A stretch of DNA of 64,000 bases from assembly GCA_963082975.1 (NCBI GenBank), contig OY720348.1, forward strand, positions 17,661,146 to 17,725,145, read 5' to 3'. The DNA is from Labia minor. Its lineage: Eukaryota; Arthropoda; Insecta; Dermaptera; Spongiphoridae. The stretch's first letter is position 1. Each line of letters opens with the position of its first letter. Below, one piece after another: positions 8,441-18,220 of the stretch. A program made the position numbers and the translations under genes. The notes under the pieces are model-generated. The model saw only the letters and a list, made by a program, of their open reading frames with translations. It did not search any database and had not been told where the DNA came from.

Positions 8441-9940
8441 TTAAATATTTAAAAATTTCTTCTGACACTGATTACACTCAAAAGGTTTGTCTTCTGAATG
8501 TGTTAATAAGTGCCTTTTTAATCTATTTTTTTTATAAAATTTCTTCTGACAATGGTTACACTCAAAACATTTTTTATCTGAATGTGTTAATAAATGATAA
8601 TTCAAATAAGATTTATGTTTAAATTTCATCTGACAATGGTTACACTCAAAAGGTTTGTCTTCTGTATGTGTTAATAAATGAGAATTCAAATAAGATTTAT
8701 GTTTAAATTTCATCTGACAATCGTTACACTCAAAAGGTTTGTCTTCTGAATGTGTTAATAAGTGCCTTTTTAACCAATTGTTTTTATAAAATTTCTTCTG
8801 ACAATGGTTACATTCAAAAAGTTTTTCTTCTGTATGTTTTAATATGTGCCTTTTTAATTTATATTTTTTATTAAATTTCTTCTGACAACGGTTACACTCA
8901 AAACATTTTTTATCTGAATGTGTTAATAAATGATAATTCAAATAAGATTTATGTTTAAATTTCATCTGACAATGGTTACACTCAAAAGGTTTGTCTTCTG
9001 TATGTGTTAATAAATGAGAATTCAAATAAGATTTATGTTTAAATTTCATCTGACAATCGTTACACTCAAAAGGTTTGTCTTCTGAATGTGTTAATAAGTG
9101 CCTCTTTAACCAATTGTTTTTATAAAATTTCTTCTGACAATGGTTACATTCAAAAAGTTTTTCTTCTGTATGTTTTAATATGTGCCTTTTTAATTTATAT
9201 TTTTTATTAAATTTCTTCTGACAACGGTTACACTCAAAACATTTTTTATCTGAATATGTTAATAAATGAGAATTCAAATAAGATTTATGTTTAAATTTCA
9301 TCTGACAATGGTTACACTCAAAAGGTTTGTCTTCTGAATGTGTTAATAAGTGCCTTTTTAACCAATTGTTTTTATAAAATTTCTTCTGACAATGGTTACA
9401 TTCAAAAAGTTTTTCTTCTGTATGTTTTAATATGTGCCTTTTTAATTTATATTTTTTATTAAATTTCTTCTGACAACGGTTACACTCAAAACATTTTTTA
9501 TCTGAATGTGTTAATAAATGATAATTCAAATAAGATTTATGTTTAAATTTCATCTGACAATGGTTACACTCAAAAGGTTTGTCTTCTGTATGTGTTAATA
9601 AATGAGAATTCAAATAAGATTTATGTTTAAATTTCATCTGACAATCGTTACACTCAAAAGGTTTGTCTTCTGAATGTGTTAATAAGTGCCTTTTTAACCA
9701 ATTGTTTTTATAAAATTTCTTCTGACAATGGTTACATTCAAAAAGTTTTTCTTCTGTATGTTTTAATATGTGCCTTTTTAATTTATATTTTTTATTAAAT
9801 TTCTTCTGACAACGGTTACACTCAAAACATTTTTTATCTGAATGTGTTAATAAATGAGAATTCAAATAAGATTTATGTTTAAATTTCATCTGACAATCGT
9901 TACACTCAAAAGGTTTGTCTTCTGAATGTGTTAATAAGTG
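8441..9940 (-). pseudogene. C2H2 zinc-finger array, C-terminal part (17 full fingers)
   Basis: On the minus strand, 17 complete C-x2-C-x12-H-x3-H fingers and one half finger end at the stop at 8441 (ending CQKKFLNI). Linkers are S/T-E-D/E-K-P/L-FECN or SDKKCFECN rather than the canonical TGEKP. Only four finger types recur: FKHKSYLNSH, FKHKSYLNYH, FNKKYKLKRH and FYKNNWLKRH, repeating as a unit of about 336 bp. One finger ends LLTY, losing its last zinc ligand. Units are almost identical at the DNA level, so the array expanded recently. At 9940 the frame runs into a gypsy LTR; the other half resumes at 14594, and the two halves are in frame once one target copy is discounted. Such proteins are normally nuclear DNA-binding factors; this locus looks disrupted. 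Confidence 0.85.
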
Positions 9941-10298
9941 TGTAAGGTTTTTATGGTTGAATGGTAACAATGGCAATGTATGGTGAAATAATATATATAA
10001 AAATATAAAAAAATGTATTTTATTGGAAACTTAACTTTATAATGATAAAAAAATTTGCTACGTGAATATAAACTCAAAAAGGAACTTACTTCAAAGAATG
10101 ACAACTTGACAAATTTTATTTTAATTAAATTATTTCATTTTAATTAAATTATTTTATTGGACTTAAATTATTTTATTTTAACTAAATTATTTCATTTCAA
10201 TTAAATTATTTTACTTCAATTAAATTATTTTAATTAGATAATTGTAATTGTCAATGTTTTGTGTTGAGCGGGATTTTCGAATTTGGCTGGCCGCCACA
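9941..10298 (-). repeat. Gypsy-2 3' LTR (358 bp)
   Basis: It begins TGTAAGGTTTTTATGG on the plus strand and ends GGCCGCCACA. It matches the LTR at 14289-14589 but is 57 bp longer, because a tandem AATTAAATTATTTTA-type repeat has more copies here (about 10110-10235). The last part of the pol frame runs into it (stop at 10251). Confidence 0.93.
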
Positions 10299-10763
10299 CA
10301 CTCCCTCCCCAGTGATAACGTTTAGGTATTTCTTGGGAAAGGAAACCGTTCTTCCGGATCTTGTTGTTTTCCTTTCAGGTGTACTTTCAACTGGTAAATA
10401 ATCTTTTCTCTCTTGATTGTTGGGAAGCTTATTCAAATTTTCATTTGGAATTTCGGATTCTAAGATGAAAGCTGGTTTAATGCGATCAATGCTCACAGTT
10501 TGTAATCCTGATGGTGTTATGATGACATAATTCTTTTCTCTTCGTTCTTTCACTTCATATGGTCCGTCATATGTGGGTTGTAAAGGTGTTCGAATAGCGT
10601 CATGCCGGAGGAAAATGTATTTGCATGAGTTTAATGCTGGATGAATAAAAATATTTTTTTTACTATGGTGTTCTATCTGAGTAGGTTTGAGTGATTTTAT
10701 ATGTTCTTTGAGTTTGTAAATGTAAGTATTGATATCTGAGGAACATTTGCTATCTTGGAACAA
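10251..10763 (-). pseudogene. Gypsy-2 integrase C-terminal part, displaced by frameshift
   Basis: This frame continues the integrase: FIHPALNSCKYIFLRHDAIR and LQPTYDGPYEVKERREKNYV. It contains the GPY/F-type module (DGPYEV) seen at the C-terminus of many Ty3/gypsy integrases, which helps DNA binding and target choice. It is offset by one base from the upstream pol frame; the break lies at about 10765-10775. The purine tract before the 3' LTR overlaps its end. Confidence 0.75.
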
Positions 10764-13108
10764 ATCTGATGGAGTCTAATTGGTGAGCCATATGTCATTT
10801 CTGCTGGAGTTGCATTGTTTCCGACTATGATATATGAGCGAAGACCCAATAGTACAAGTGGCAGCTTGCAATTCCAATCTTCTGTCAGATGACATTTAAG
10901 CGCACATTTCAAAGCTCTGTGCCATCTTTCTATTTTACCATTTGCGGCTGGATGGTAAGCCGTTGTTTTGATATGTTTTATTCCCAGGATGTTTGTCAGG
11001 CTTTTGAATAGATTGCTTTCAAATTGTCTTCCTCTATCGGTTGTAATGATTTGAGGAACACCAAATCTTGAAATCCATGTTGACAGTAATGTGTGTGCAA
11101 CTGTTTCAGCACTAATATCTACCATTGGTGCTGCTTCAGGCCATCTTGTAAATCGGTCAACCATGGTGAGTAAATAGCGAAAACCTTGAGACGATGGCAA
11201 GGGTCCGACAATATCAAGGTTGATGTGTGAAAATCTTGAATGCACTTCTGGGTATTTTCCGATTTCACTATTGGTATGTTTCCATACCTTACTTTTTTGA
11301 CAAGGAACGCAAAATGTGGTCCACTCTTTAATCTCTTTTTTCATAGAAGGCCAAATGTATCGATTAGTTAACATCTTGATTGATCCTTTAACTCCTGGGT
11401 GTGCCAAATTATGAACTGACTCGAATATAGCTCTTCGAAATTCTCTTGGGATGTATGGACGTAGTCGATTTTGGGATGCATCACAATTCAGGATTTCACC
11501 ATTTGCAAGTGTCATTTCCACGAGTTTTAATGAAGAATCAAGTTTCATTTTTTTGAGTTCTTCGTCATCTAGCTGTGCTTTCGCTATCTCCTCCATTGTA
11601 ATATTGGGATGTATGTTAATAGATTGGATACGAGAGCAAGCGTCGGCTGCTATATTTTCTTGGCCTTTTGTATAACGGAATTCTGTTGTGAATTGTGCAA
11701 TAAAACTGCTGTAGCGCATTTGTCTGGGTGTTGATTTTTCTGGTCGTTGTTGGAATATATAGGTGAGAGGTTTGTGGTCGGTATAGATGGGGAAAACTCT
11801 TCCTTCTAACATATATTGAAAGTGTTTTACAGCGGAGTATGCGGCGAGAAGTTCTCTATCATATGTGGAATAATTTTTTTGTGCGTTGTTAAGTTTTTGA
11901 GAAAAGAAAGCTAAAGGTTCTAAAATTCCTTTATTAGTTTGGTGAAGAGATGCTCCTATGGCAAAATCAGAAGCATCAACCATTAAGGTGAGAGGTAAAT
12001 CTGAAGATGGATGAGCTAAAAGAGTAGCTTCTGCAAGGCTATTTTTGAGATTGTTAAATGCATCTACTTGTTCTGGTGTCCAATCTATTTTTCTCGTATC
12101 GTTTTTTTTAGCTCCCTTTAGATATTCTAGAAGAGTAATTTGTTTATTGGCCATATCAGGGACTGCACGTCGGTAAAAGTTTATTAATCCTAAAAATCTT
12201 CGTAAATCTTTAATGGTGGTTGGTAATGGGTAGTCAGAAATTAATTTTATTCTTTCCGGAAGTGGTATTATTCCTTTACTTGTGATATTATAGCCTAAAA
12301 AGGGTACTTCTGAGACGCCGAAAATACATTTATTAATATTTATGTTTATATTGAATTTGTTGAGTCGATTTAGGAGTAAATGGAGGTGATTTTTATGTTC
12401 TTCTTCATTTTTTGAGGCGATTAATATATCATCAATATAGCAAAAAACGAAATCGAAGTCGCGTGTGATAGAGTCAATATATCTCTGAAATGATTGGGCT
12501 GCGTTACGAAGTCCAAATGGAAGACGAAGAAATTCAAACAATCCAAATGGAGTGATTACAGCTGTTTTGGGTACATCGTCTGGATGAACTGGTATGTGAT
12601 GATATGCTCTAATTAGATCTATTTTAGAGAAAATTGTTTTATTGTCGAGTAGATGATTAAAATCTTGCAGATTGGGTATGGGGTATCTGTCCGGTATTGT
12701 TATGTTGTTTAGTGCACGATAATCTCCACAAGGACGCCATGAGCCGTCCTTTTTGGGTACTAAATGAAGTGGACTGGACCAGCAACTTTTGGATGGTTGG
12801 CAAATTCCAAGGTTTATCATCTGTTGGAATTCGTTTTTGGCTATTTTCATTTTGTCTGGTGCTAATCTTCGTGCTTTTGCAGATGTCGGGTGACCTTTTG
12901 TGTCGATTGTGTGGTGGATGTCTAATGGAGGTGAGCCAAAATGAAGGTTTTCTCGCATTAGATTTGGATATTCTTTGATAATTTCACCATATTTGATATT
13001 CGGAGGAACTAAATGAATAGATTCTACACCAGGGGCTTTAATTAGACTACCTTGTGTAGAAAGTGTTGTAGTGCAATCGATGAGTTTTCTATTTTTTAGG
13101 TCTATAAG
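10764..13108 (-). pseudogene. Gypsy-2 pol: reverse transcriptase, RNase H and integrase core
   Basis: The frame is open from just after the stop at 13109 to about 10764 (the first ATG inside it is at 12958). RT motifs in order: [37 protein letters not shown] and the catalytic [10 protein letters not shown] (about 12420-12450). RNase H follows with [16 protein letters not shown] and [11 protein letters not shown]. Integrase has the HHCC zinc site (HNLAHPG...CVPCQKSK), then the DDE core: [21 protein letters not shown] and [10 protein letters not shown]. All catalytic residues I can see are present. The C-terminus is separated by a one-base frameshift. It lies in the -1 frame relative to gag, as expected for Gag-Pol made by frameshifting. 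Confidence 0.9.
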
Positions 13109-13480
13109 TTAATTATATTGTTTAATGAAATCAGCTCCAATAATTGGGGATTGTATGTCTGCAATAATGAAGTTCCAGGAGAATTTCCGTCTCAATCCAA
13201 GATCTATTTCAAAAAGACGTTCGCCATATGTATTAATTACGGTGCCGTTTGCTGCATACAGCTTTCTTTTGTTAATGTTATTTCTGTCTTTTTTTAAAGG
13301 TGGAATTACTGAGAGGTCTGCCCCGGAATCAATTAAGAAATTTAAATTATTTGTTTTATCGAATATGAAAAGGCGACTTGAATTAAATCTCCGATCATTG
13401 GTCGCCGACAATGTGGAGTCTTTTAGTTTAAAGATGTATGTTGTTGAGTTGGAGGTTTGTATGAACAAGGTTTTTGGCAT
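13109..13480 (-). pseudogene. Gypsy-2 protease segment ending in an in-frame stop
   Basis: The frame carries a retropepsin: FLIDSGADLSVIPP with catalytic Asp in DSGAD, then a flap region and the closing motif PIIGADFIKQYN. TAA at 13109-13111 follows directly. The same frame reopens downstream and leads into RT without a phase change, so this is a single nonsense mutation splitting protease from RT. The 5' end overlaps gag (13423-13480) in the -1 frame. Confidence 0.8.
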
Positions 13481-14250
13481 TTTTGGGCATGTTCTCTAAA
13501 GGTAAAATGGTACCAACAGAGGGATCCGGACGGGTTGTATTTTGATTTAGATCGTGGTCTTGAACGAGAACGATGTCCACTACTACGAGATGACGATCGG
13601 CTTCTTGCTCTAAGTTCTTGTATGACAGATGTTAATTGATCTATTCGAGCTTCGAGGCTTGATATTCTATCATTGTCATGAATTGAAGGTTGGGAAATGG
13701 TATTTTGAGAAAATATAGATGGTCCAGTGGGAGTAAATTCCATAATTTTATCGGCCATTGAGGCTAATGTATCTAAATCATCTTTACTTGAGGCTAAAAT
13801 AGCTCTTATATTAACAGGTAATCTTTGTAAAAAAATTGTTTTTAAAAATTCATCTTTGATTTGCGTACCTGCTAATGTTCTCATTTCTCTCAATAATTGT
13901 GTAGGTTTTTTGTCACCTAATTCTAATTCGGATATTAATTTGTTTGCCTTTCGGCCCTCCGATTCTTCGAATTCGCGTATTAATCGGTCTTTTAAATCGG
14001 TATACGGCGTTTGAGATAATGGTTTAATTAAAAAATCCGAAATTGTTTCAGCTATTTCAGGCTCAAGGGATCCAATTATATAATTAAATTTTGTAATTTC
14101 GGATATTATGCCAACGGTCTGGAACTGAGATTCTATTTGTAAAAACCATACCTTGAGATTTTTTCGCCAGAATTGTGGAATCTTAACAGAGACTCTTGCT
14201 AATTCTATCTCATTCGGTTGTTTTGTAGTTTGATCGATTGTTGTTGCCAT
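13423..14250 (-). CDS. Gypsy-2 gag
   Basis: The first ATG of the frame is at 14248-14250 (MATTIDQTTKQPNEIELA); the frame is open further up only through a non-ATG codon inside the primer-binding site. About 275 codons. The capsid-like part has IPQFWRKNLKVWFLQIESQF, GDKKPTQLLREMRTLAG and LKTIFLQRLPVNIRAILAS. A basic RS-rich stretch (RSRSSSRSSGHRSRSRPRS) precedes a CHCC box, CWYHFTFREHAQKCQKPC, instead of the common CCHC knuckle. CHCC gag boxes are known from CsRn1-type Ty3/gypsy elements. The frame itself is intact. Confidence 0.88.
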   Translation of the reverse strand: MATTIDQTTKQPNEIELARVSVKIPQFWRKNLKVWFLQIESQFQTVGIISEITKFNYIIGSLEPEIAETISDFLIKPLSQTPYTDLKDRLIREFEESEGRKANKLISELELGDKKPTQLLREMRTLAGTQIKDEFLKTIFLQRLPVNIRAILASSKDDLDTLASMADKIMEFTPTGPSIFSQNTISQPSIHDNDRISSLEARIDQLTSVIQELRARSRSSSRSSGHRSRSRPRSKSKYNPSGSLCWYHFTFREHAQKCQKPCSYKPPTQQHTSLN

Positions 14251-14269
14251 ATTTCTTCTTAATGAGATG

Positions 14270-14287
14270 TCCAAATCGGGGTCACCA
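14270..14287 (-). promoter_or_regulatory. Gypsy-2 primer-binding site (tRNA-Trp type)
   Basis: One base after the 5' LTR, the minus strand reads TGGTGACCCCGATTTGGA. TGGTGACCCCGA is the primer-binding sequence complementary to the tRNA-Trp 3' end used by CsRn1-like elements. Confidence 0.75.
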
Positions 14288-14288
14288 G

Positions 14289-14589
14289 TGTAAGGTTTTT
14301 ATGGTTGAATGGTAACAATGGCAATGTATGGTGAAATAATATATATAAAAATATAAAAAAATGTATTTTATTGGAAACTTAACTTTATAATGATAAAAAA
14401 ATTTGCTACGTGAATATAAACTCAAAAAGGAACTTACTTCAAAGAATGACAACTTGACAAATTTTATTTTAACTAAATTATTTCATTTCAATTAAATTAT
14501 TTTACTTCAATTAAATTATTTTAATTAGATAATTGTAATTGTCAATGTTTTGTGTTGAGCGGGATTTTCGAATTTGGCTGGCCGCCACA
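14289..14589 (-). repeat. Gypsy-2 5' LTR (301 bp)
   Basis: Same termini as the left LTR. The body is the same except for fewer copies of the internal AATTAAATTATTTTA-type tandem repeat. Outside that length difference the two LTRs look almost identical, implying a fairly recent insertion. Confidence 0.93.
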
Positions 14590-14593
14590 AGTG

Positions 14594-14890
14594 CCTTTTT
14601 AACCAATTGTTTTTATAAAATTTCTTCTGACAATGGTTACATTCAAAAAGTTTTTCTTCTGTATGTTTTAATATGTGCCTTTTTAATTTATATTTTTTAT
14701 TAAATTTCTTCTGACAACGGTTACACTCAAATGGTTTGTCTTCTGTATGTGTTAATAAATGATAATTTAAATAAGATTTATGTTTAAATTTCTTTTGACA
14801 ATGGTTACACTCAAATGGTTTGACTTCTGTATGTGTTAATAAATGAGTATTCAAATAAGATTTTTGTTTAAATTTCTTCTGACAATGGTT
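14594..14890 (-). pseudogene. C2H2 zinc-finger array, upstream part (four fingers, first one cut)
   Basis: On the minus strand: a cut finger (HCQKKFKQKSYLNTHLLTH), then FECNHCQKKFKHKSYLNYH, FECNRCQKKFNKKYKLKRH and FECNHCQKKFYKNNWLKRH. The last His region is interrupted by the gypsy LTR at 14589. Upstream, the frame leaves zinc-finger sequence at about 14889 and enters a family A repeat. The junction shares the bases TTA with both partners, as in an end-joined deletion. The start codon, promoter and any N-terminal domain are therefore lost. Confidence 0.82.
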
Positions 14891-15191
14891 AGAGAAAAAA
14901 AAATCAAAACATTGTAGGTAATGATCTTCTTCCGGTTGAGCTACATTTCTCAAAAGTTGATAGAAAACTACGAATTTTGAATAATGCCCATGTACCAAAT
15001 TTCATGATTCTAGCTCAAACCGTTTTTGTGTAATCTTGTCTACATACATACACACACACACACACATACATTTTTCTCAACCTTAATGAAAATGATTTAG
15101 GAACCTTCAAAACGAATAAAAACATCAAAATCTCAATATTGAACATTTTCGTGATCGCAATACTATATATCTCTGGCGTGATAGTAAAAAA
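14889..15191 (+). repeat. Family A repeat, copy 1 (3' half only)
   Basis: Family A is a roughly 600-bp interspersed repeat. A full copy starts CTGGAGTGTCTCCACTCGAC and then TATCTCGC. It continues with an AT-rich block, ACCAGCGCGTGTTTGGC, GGCACCACGTCACGTG, a middle block with ACCAAATTTCATGATTCTAG, a CA-repeat tract, ATCGCAATACTATCTC and a terminal hairpin TATCTCTGGCGAGATAG. This copy lacks the first half and is fused to the zinc-finger array at its left end. Its last motif reads GGCGTGATAG. Confidence 0.85.
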
Positions 15192-15859
15192 ATAACTAAA
15201 TAAACTAAATTTATCATCTTTTTTACAATTTTATAATTTTAAATTTTAATTTTCTCCCTAGCTTATTTAAATTAATTAAATCATTATTAAAAAAAAAACG
15301 ATAAAATTATTTAAAAAGTTAATCAATAAATAATCATTCCTCTAATGTGATAAATTATATATTAATTATAGATTTTATATTTTTCTTTTTTTTTAAATTG
15401 TTATTTTTTTTTTTCATTGACCCACTTTTTGAATTTAAGAGTTGAAGATGCGCGCTCCCCTATCCCGAATTCTGCTACGATTTTTCTTTTGAATTCTATT
15501 TTATATGTGAAAGTGAAGTATAAAAAAATTAATATTTTCAAACGATCTCGAATAATTATAATAAATTGTGTTTTCCACTTGACTTTCTTACGCACTTAGC
15601 ACTCACTACTTCAAAAAGATAAAAAAGCTATTGATTATATATACTTTAAAGAATCAATATAGTTAATTTATAAATAGTAATAAACTAAAGAATATATCCA
15701 CTTGAAAAGCCCTTTAGGAACGTTTTAATAGACAATTATCTACCTCTTGTTTTGATAACCATCGTTTTTGCACATACAATTTCATTGTTCATATTATCCA
15801 CTTTTCATAACTTCTCCCCTACCTCTTCTACCTAGAATAAAAAAATAAATTAAGAAAAT
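15192..15859. other. AT-rich interval with one weak transposase-like frame
   Basis: The minus-strand frame 15401-15595 encodes YKIEFKRKIVAEFG and STLKFKKWVNEKKK. This faintly resembles the N-terminal HTH pattern of pogo-like proteins (xIEFKxxVVxxA), but support is too weak for a call. The rest is AT-rich with no recognised element. Confidence 0.4.
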
Positions 15860-16031
15860 CTGGAGTGTCTCCAGTCGACTATCTCGCTAATTTGAATTGG
15901 ATTAATTAACACATATATATTATATTTAAATTAAATTTAATTAATTATAAATTTTAAATTAAAATTAATAAATAATATTTATTAAACCAGTGCGTGTTTG
16001 GCTCTTTGTTGATGCCACCACGTCACGTGCT
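15860..16031 (+). repeat. Family A repeat, copy 2 (5' part only)
   Basis: It starts CTGGAGTGTCTCCAGTCGAC and runs to CACGTCACGTGCTG, then stops. LINE sequence on the opposite strand begins within a few bases (about 16032). Confidence 0.8.
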
Positions 16032-16890
16032 GTCTAATTTGTCTAATGACATATTCCAGAACTAAATTAAATAGAATTGGTGATAATCTGATAATGCGTC
16101 TCCTTGTTTTAACCCATTCCGAATTTCGAAAGTTTCTGATAGTTAATTCCCGCATCTTACTCTTCCTTTACTACCTACAAGACAAATTTGAATCATACGT
16201 ACTAGTGTTTTTGGAATTCCCATTAAGATCAAGATTTGAAAAAGTTTTTCCTGGTCTATTGAGTCATATACTTTTGTAAAATCTACAAAAATTTGGTGAA
16301 CAGAGATATTGAATTCGCGTTTTTTTTTCTAATATCTGCCTTAATGAGAATATCTGATCTACAGTTGATCGGTTTGGCATGAACCCGCACTGATATTCTC
16401 CTAATATTTCCTCTGCATATGGTCGTAATTTCATTGAAATAATATTCGAGAGAATCTTATACGATGTCGTCAAAAGAGAAATTCCCCTGTAGTTATTGCA
16501 GTTGGTTCTATTACCCTTCTTAAAGAGTGGGATAATAACTGCCTCCTGCCATTGTAAAAGAATCTTTTCCTTATGTCAGATCGAAAGAACTAATTTATGC
16601 ATACACTCTACTAAAGGTTTTCCTCGATATTTTAATAATTCTGCTGAAATCTCATCTATTCCCGCTGCTTTATTATTTTTGAAAATCCCCATTATCATTT
16701 CTACCTCCTGTAACATAGGTTCTTCGAGATTAATTTCTGCTGAGTCTACCGTTAAGGTTTCTGTTCTATTACTTAGATTCGAATTTAATAATTTTTCAAA
16801 ATAGTTCCTGCATATATATTTAATATCGCCCGCGTCTGTTTTTAAATTATTATTAGCATCTCTAATTAAGTTAACCGTGCCTGATAACAC
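16032..16890 (-). pseudogene. LINE reverse transcriptase fragment
   Basis: Two minus-strand frames carry RT sequence. 16576-16890 has IKYICRNYFEKLLNS and IFKNNKAAGIDEISAELLKY (RT block 1). 16264-16473 has TSYKILSNIISMKLRPYAEE, ILGEYQCGFMPNRSTVDQIF and SLRQILEK (block 2a/3). Past 16264 the sequence continues in other frames to a remnant of the GLKQGDALS block. The YADD-containing block is not visible. Multiple frameshifts make it a pseudogene. Confidence 0.78.
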
Positions 16891-16987
16891 TTTTTAATAT
16901 TTTTAATTCCCATGTATAGATCTTTACTATTCTTGTTGCGGCTACTTTCCTCTATTTCTAATCTATTTTGTAAAATTTCTCTTTTTT

Positions 16988-17556
16988 CCCGACCGCGACG
17001 ATAGTAAGGGAGGTATTGTTTTCACACCAAATTTCACATGTGGAGATTTTTACATATCTCCACGAATCATGCATTTTCTTAACAGAAAAAAGTATTTTTA
17101 GCATGATGTCTGTCCGTCCGTCTGTCCGTCTGCCCGTCCGTCCGTATAGATGTGTACGGCCTGAACGGCTCAACGGATTTTGATGAAATTTGGTATATTT
17201 ACTTAATGCATCAGTATGATGAATTGGTCAACTTTTGGTGCAAATCCGGAAACCGGAAGTGGTAGTATTAGCGATCGACGATAGGAAGGAAGGGTTATTT
17301 TTATACAAAATTTCACATGAGGAGATTTTTTACATATCACCACGAATCATGCACTTTGTGGTGGTTTTATTCTCGAGAAAAATCATCTTTATTAGTTTTT
17401 TTCTTAATTTAAAATTATATGACGTCACAGTCAGCTCTTACTTATTTATATATTATAAATAAAATAAAATTAAAAATATTTATGTTATATCCATATCTGT
17501 TTTTTATTTCAAACCGTCGGTCGGTTCGGGTCTGGCCACAGGTCAACTTATTTGTT
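16988..17556 (-). repeat. Family B repeat, copy 3
   Basis: Family B has ends containing the inverted motif ACCGACCGACG / CGTCGGTCGGT. The inside carries GACCTGTGGCCAGGTCCGAA near one end and two direct copies of a roughly 85-bp module (GCATGATTCGTGG to GGTGTGAAAA). Between the modules are ACCAAATTTCATCAAAATCC, GTACACATCTATACGG and a GGAC/AGAC tract. This minus-oriented copy lies inside the LINE remnant. Its left terminal motif is altered to CCCGACCGCGACGATAG. Confidence 0.85.
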
Positions 17557-17580
17557 TTTAATGACTTTCGTGACTATTTT

Positions 17581-18075
17581 ACTGCTATTAATATATTCTA
17601 ATCTATCTACTTCGCATTTGCTATTAACCCATTGTGTATTTTGGCTTTTTTCCTAATCTCTATTACTTCTAAACATTCCTCATCGAACCATGGTTTATAT
17701 TTTTTGTTTTATTTTTAAATCCTATATATATATATACTATTTGAAGCTGCCGTTTTAATATTTGATTGTATTTTGTCCCATATTTCTTCCGGCTCCTTCG
17801 TCTCGTCATTCCCTTCATGGGTCAAACTATTAAATCTATTTTTGATTTCGATTTGATATTTTAATTTATATTCCTCGTTTTTAAAACTATCTAAATTGTA
17901 TCGTTTTTGACTAATTTCTCCTAACTTCGTGCTGCGCGTCGAGAGCCGTTCTTTCAATTTTATTACAAGCAAATAATGATCCGAATCACAATCTGCCCCT
18001 CTATACACTCCAACATCCAGAATATTAGACTGGCGTCTTCTGTCTGCCAGTACATGATCAATTTGATTACATGTT
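17581..18075 (-). pseudogene. LINE apurinic-type endonuclease C-terminal fragment
   Basis: Near 18008-18060 the minus strand reads QIDHVLADRRRQSNILD, followed by GVYRGADCDSDHYLLVIKLK. SDHYLLV is the final catalytic block of AP-type LINE endonucleases. The following linker (QKRYNLDSFKNEEYKLKY, EEIWDKIQSNIKTAAS) is typical of the stretch between endonuclease and RT. The frame stops at 17715 and decays before the B repeat. Confidence 0.75.
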
Positions 18076-18220
18076 TTATAATTTATATTAAATTAGTTAA
18101 TATTGAAATAGTTAATATTGATTGACGGAAAGAGAAAAGAATCTTATTTTATTCTATCTTATGGAATTTTGTCCTTGTCGAGTATTTTACTTCTATTATT
18201 TAATATAATTTTTTTTTGTT

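Larger units (their letters stand above)
9941..14589 (-). mobile_element. Gypsy-2: two-LTR Ty3/gypsy element (CsRn1-like) inserted in the zinc-finger array
   Basis: The element is 4649 bp with LTRs at both ends (TGT...ACA) and a 4-bp target duplication AGTG at 9937-9940 and 14590-14593. The target sits inside a zinc-finger codon run. Reading on the minus strand, the order is 5' LTR, primer-binding site, gag, protease, RT, RNase H, integrase, purine tract (GGGGAGGGAG at about 10301-10312) and 3' LTR. The gag box is CHCC and the primer-binding site matches tRNA-Trp, both traits of the CsRn1 clade. One in-frame stop (13109) and one frameshift (near 10765-10775) mean this copy is decayed. No env-like frame is present. 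Confidence 0.93.
16032..18075 (-). mobile_element. Decayed non-LTR retrotransposon split by a family B repeat
   Basis: Minus-strand coding pieces run from the endonuclease end (17580-18075) to RT (16032-16984), with a B repeat at 16988-17556 between them. The element is 5'-truncated at about 18075, and its 3' end is cut inside the RT domain near the block GLKQGDALS at about 16110. The RT-proximal motifs (NNKAAGIDEISAELLKY, YQCGFMPNRSTVDQIFSL) differ from the jockey-like LINE at 47-51 kb, so this is another clade. I could not settle which; RTE-like or CR1/L2-like are options. Confidence 0.75.

Noticed and set aside
10697..14014. Plus-strand frames inside Gypsy-2
   Set aside because: They are antisense to gag and pol with clear conserved motifs on the minus strand.
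15401..15595. Possible pogo-like HTH (KIEFKRKIVAEFG)
   Set aside because: Match is short and lacks the rest of the HTH, terminal repeats or neighbouring transposase.
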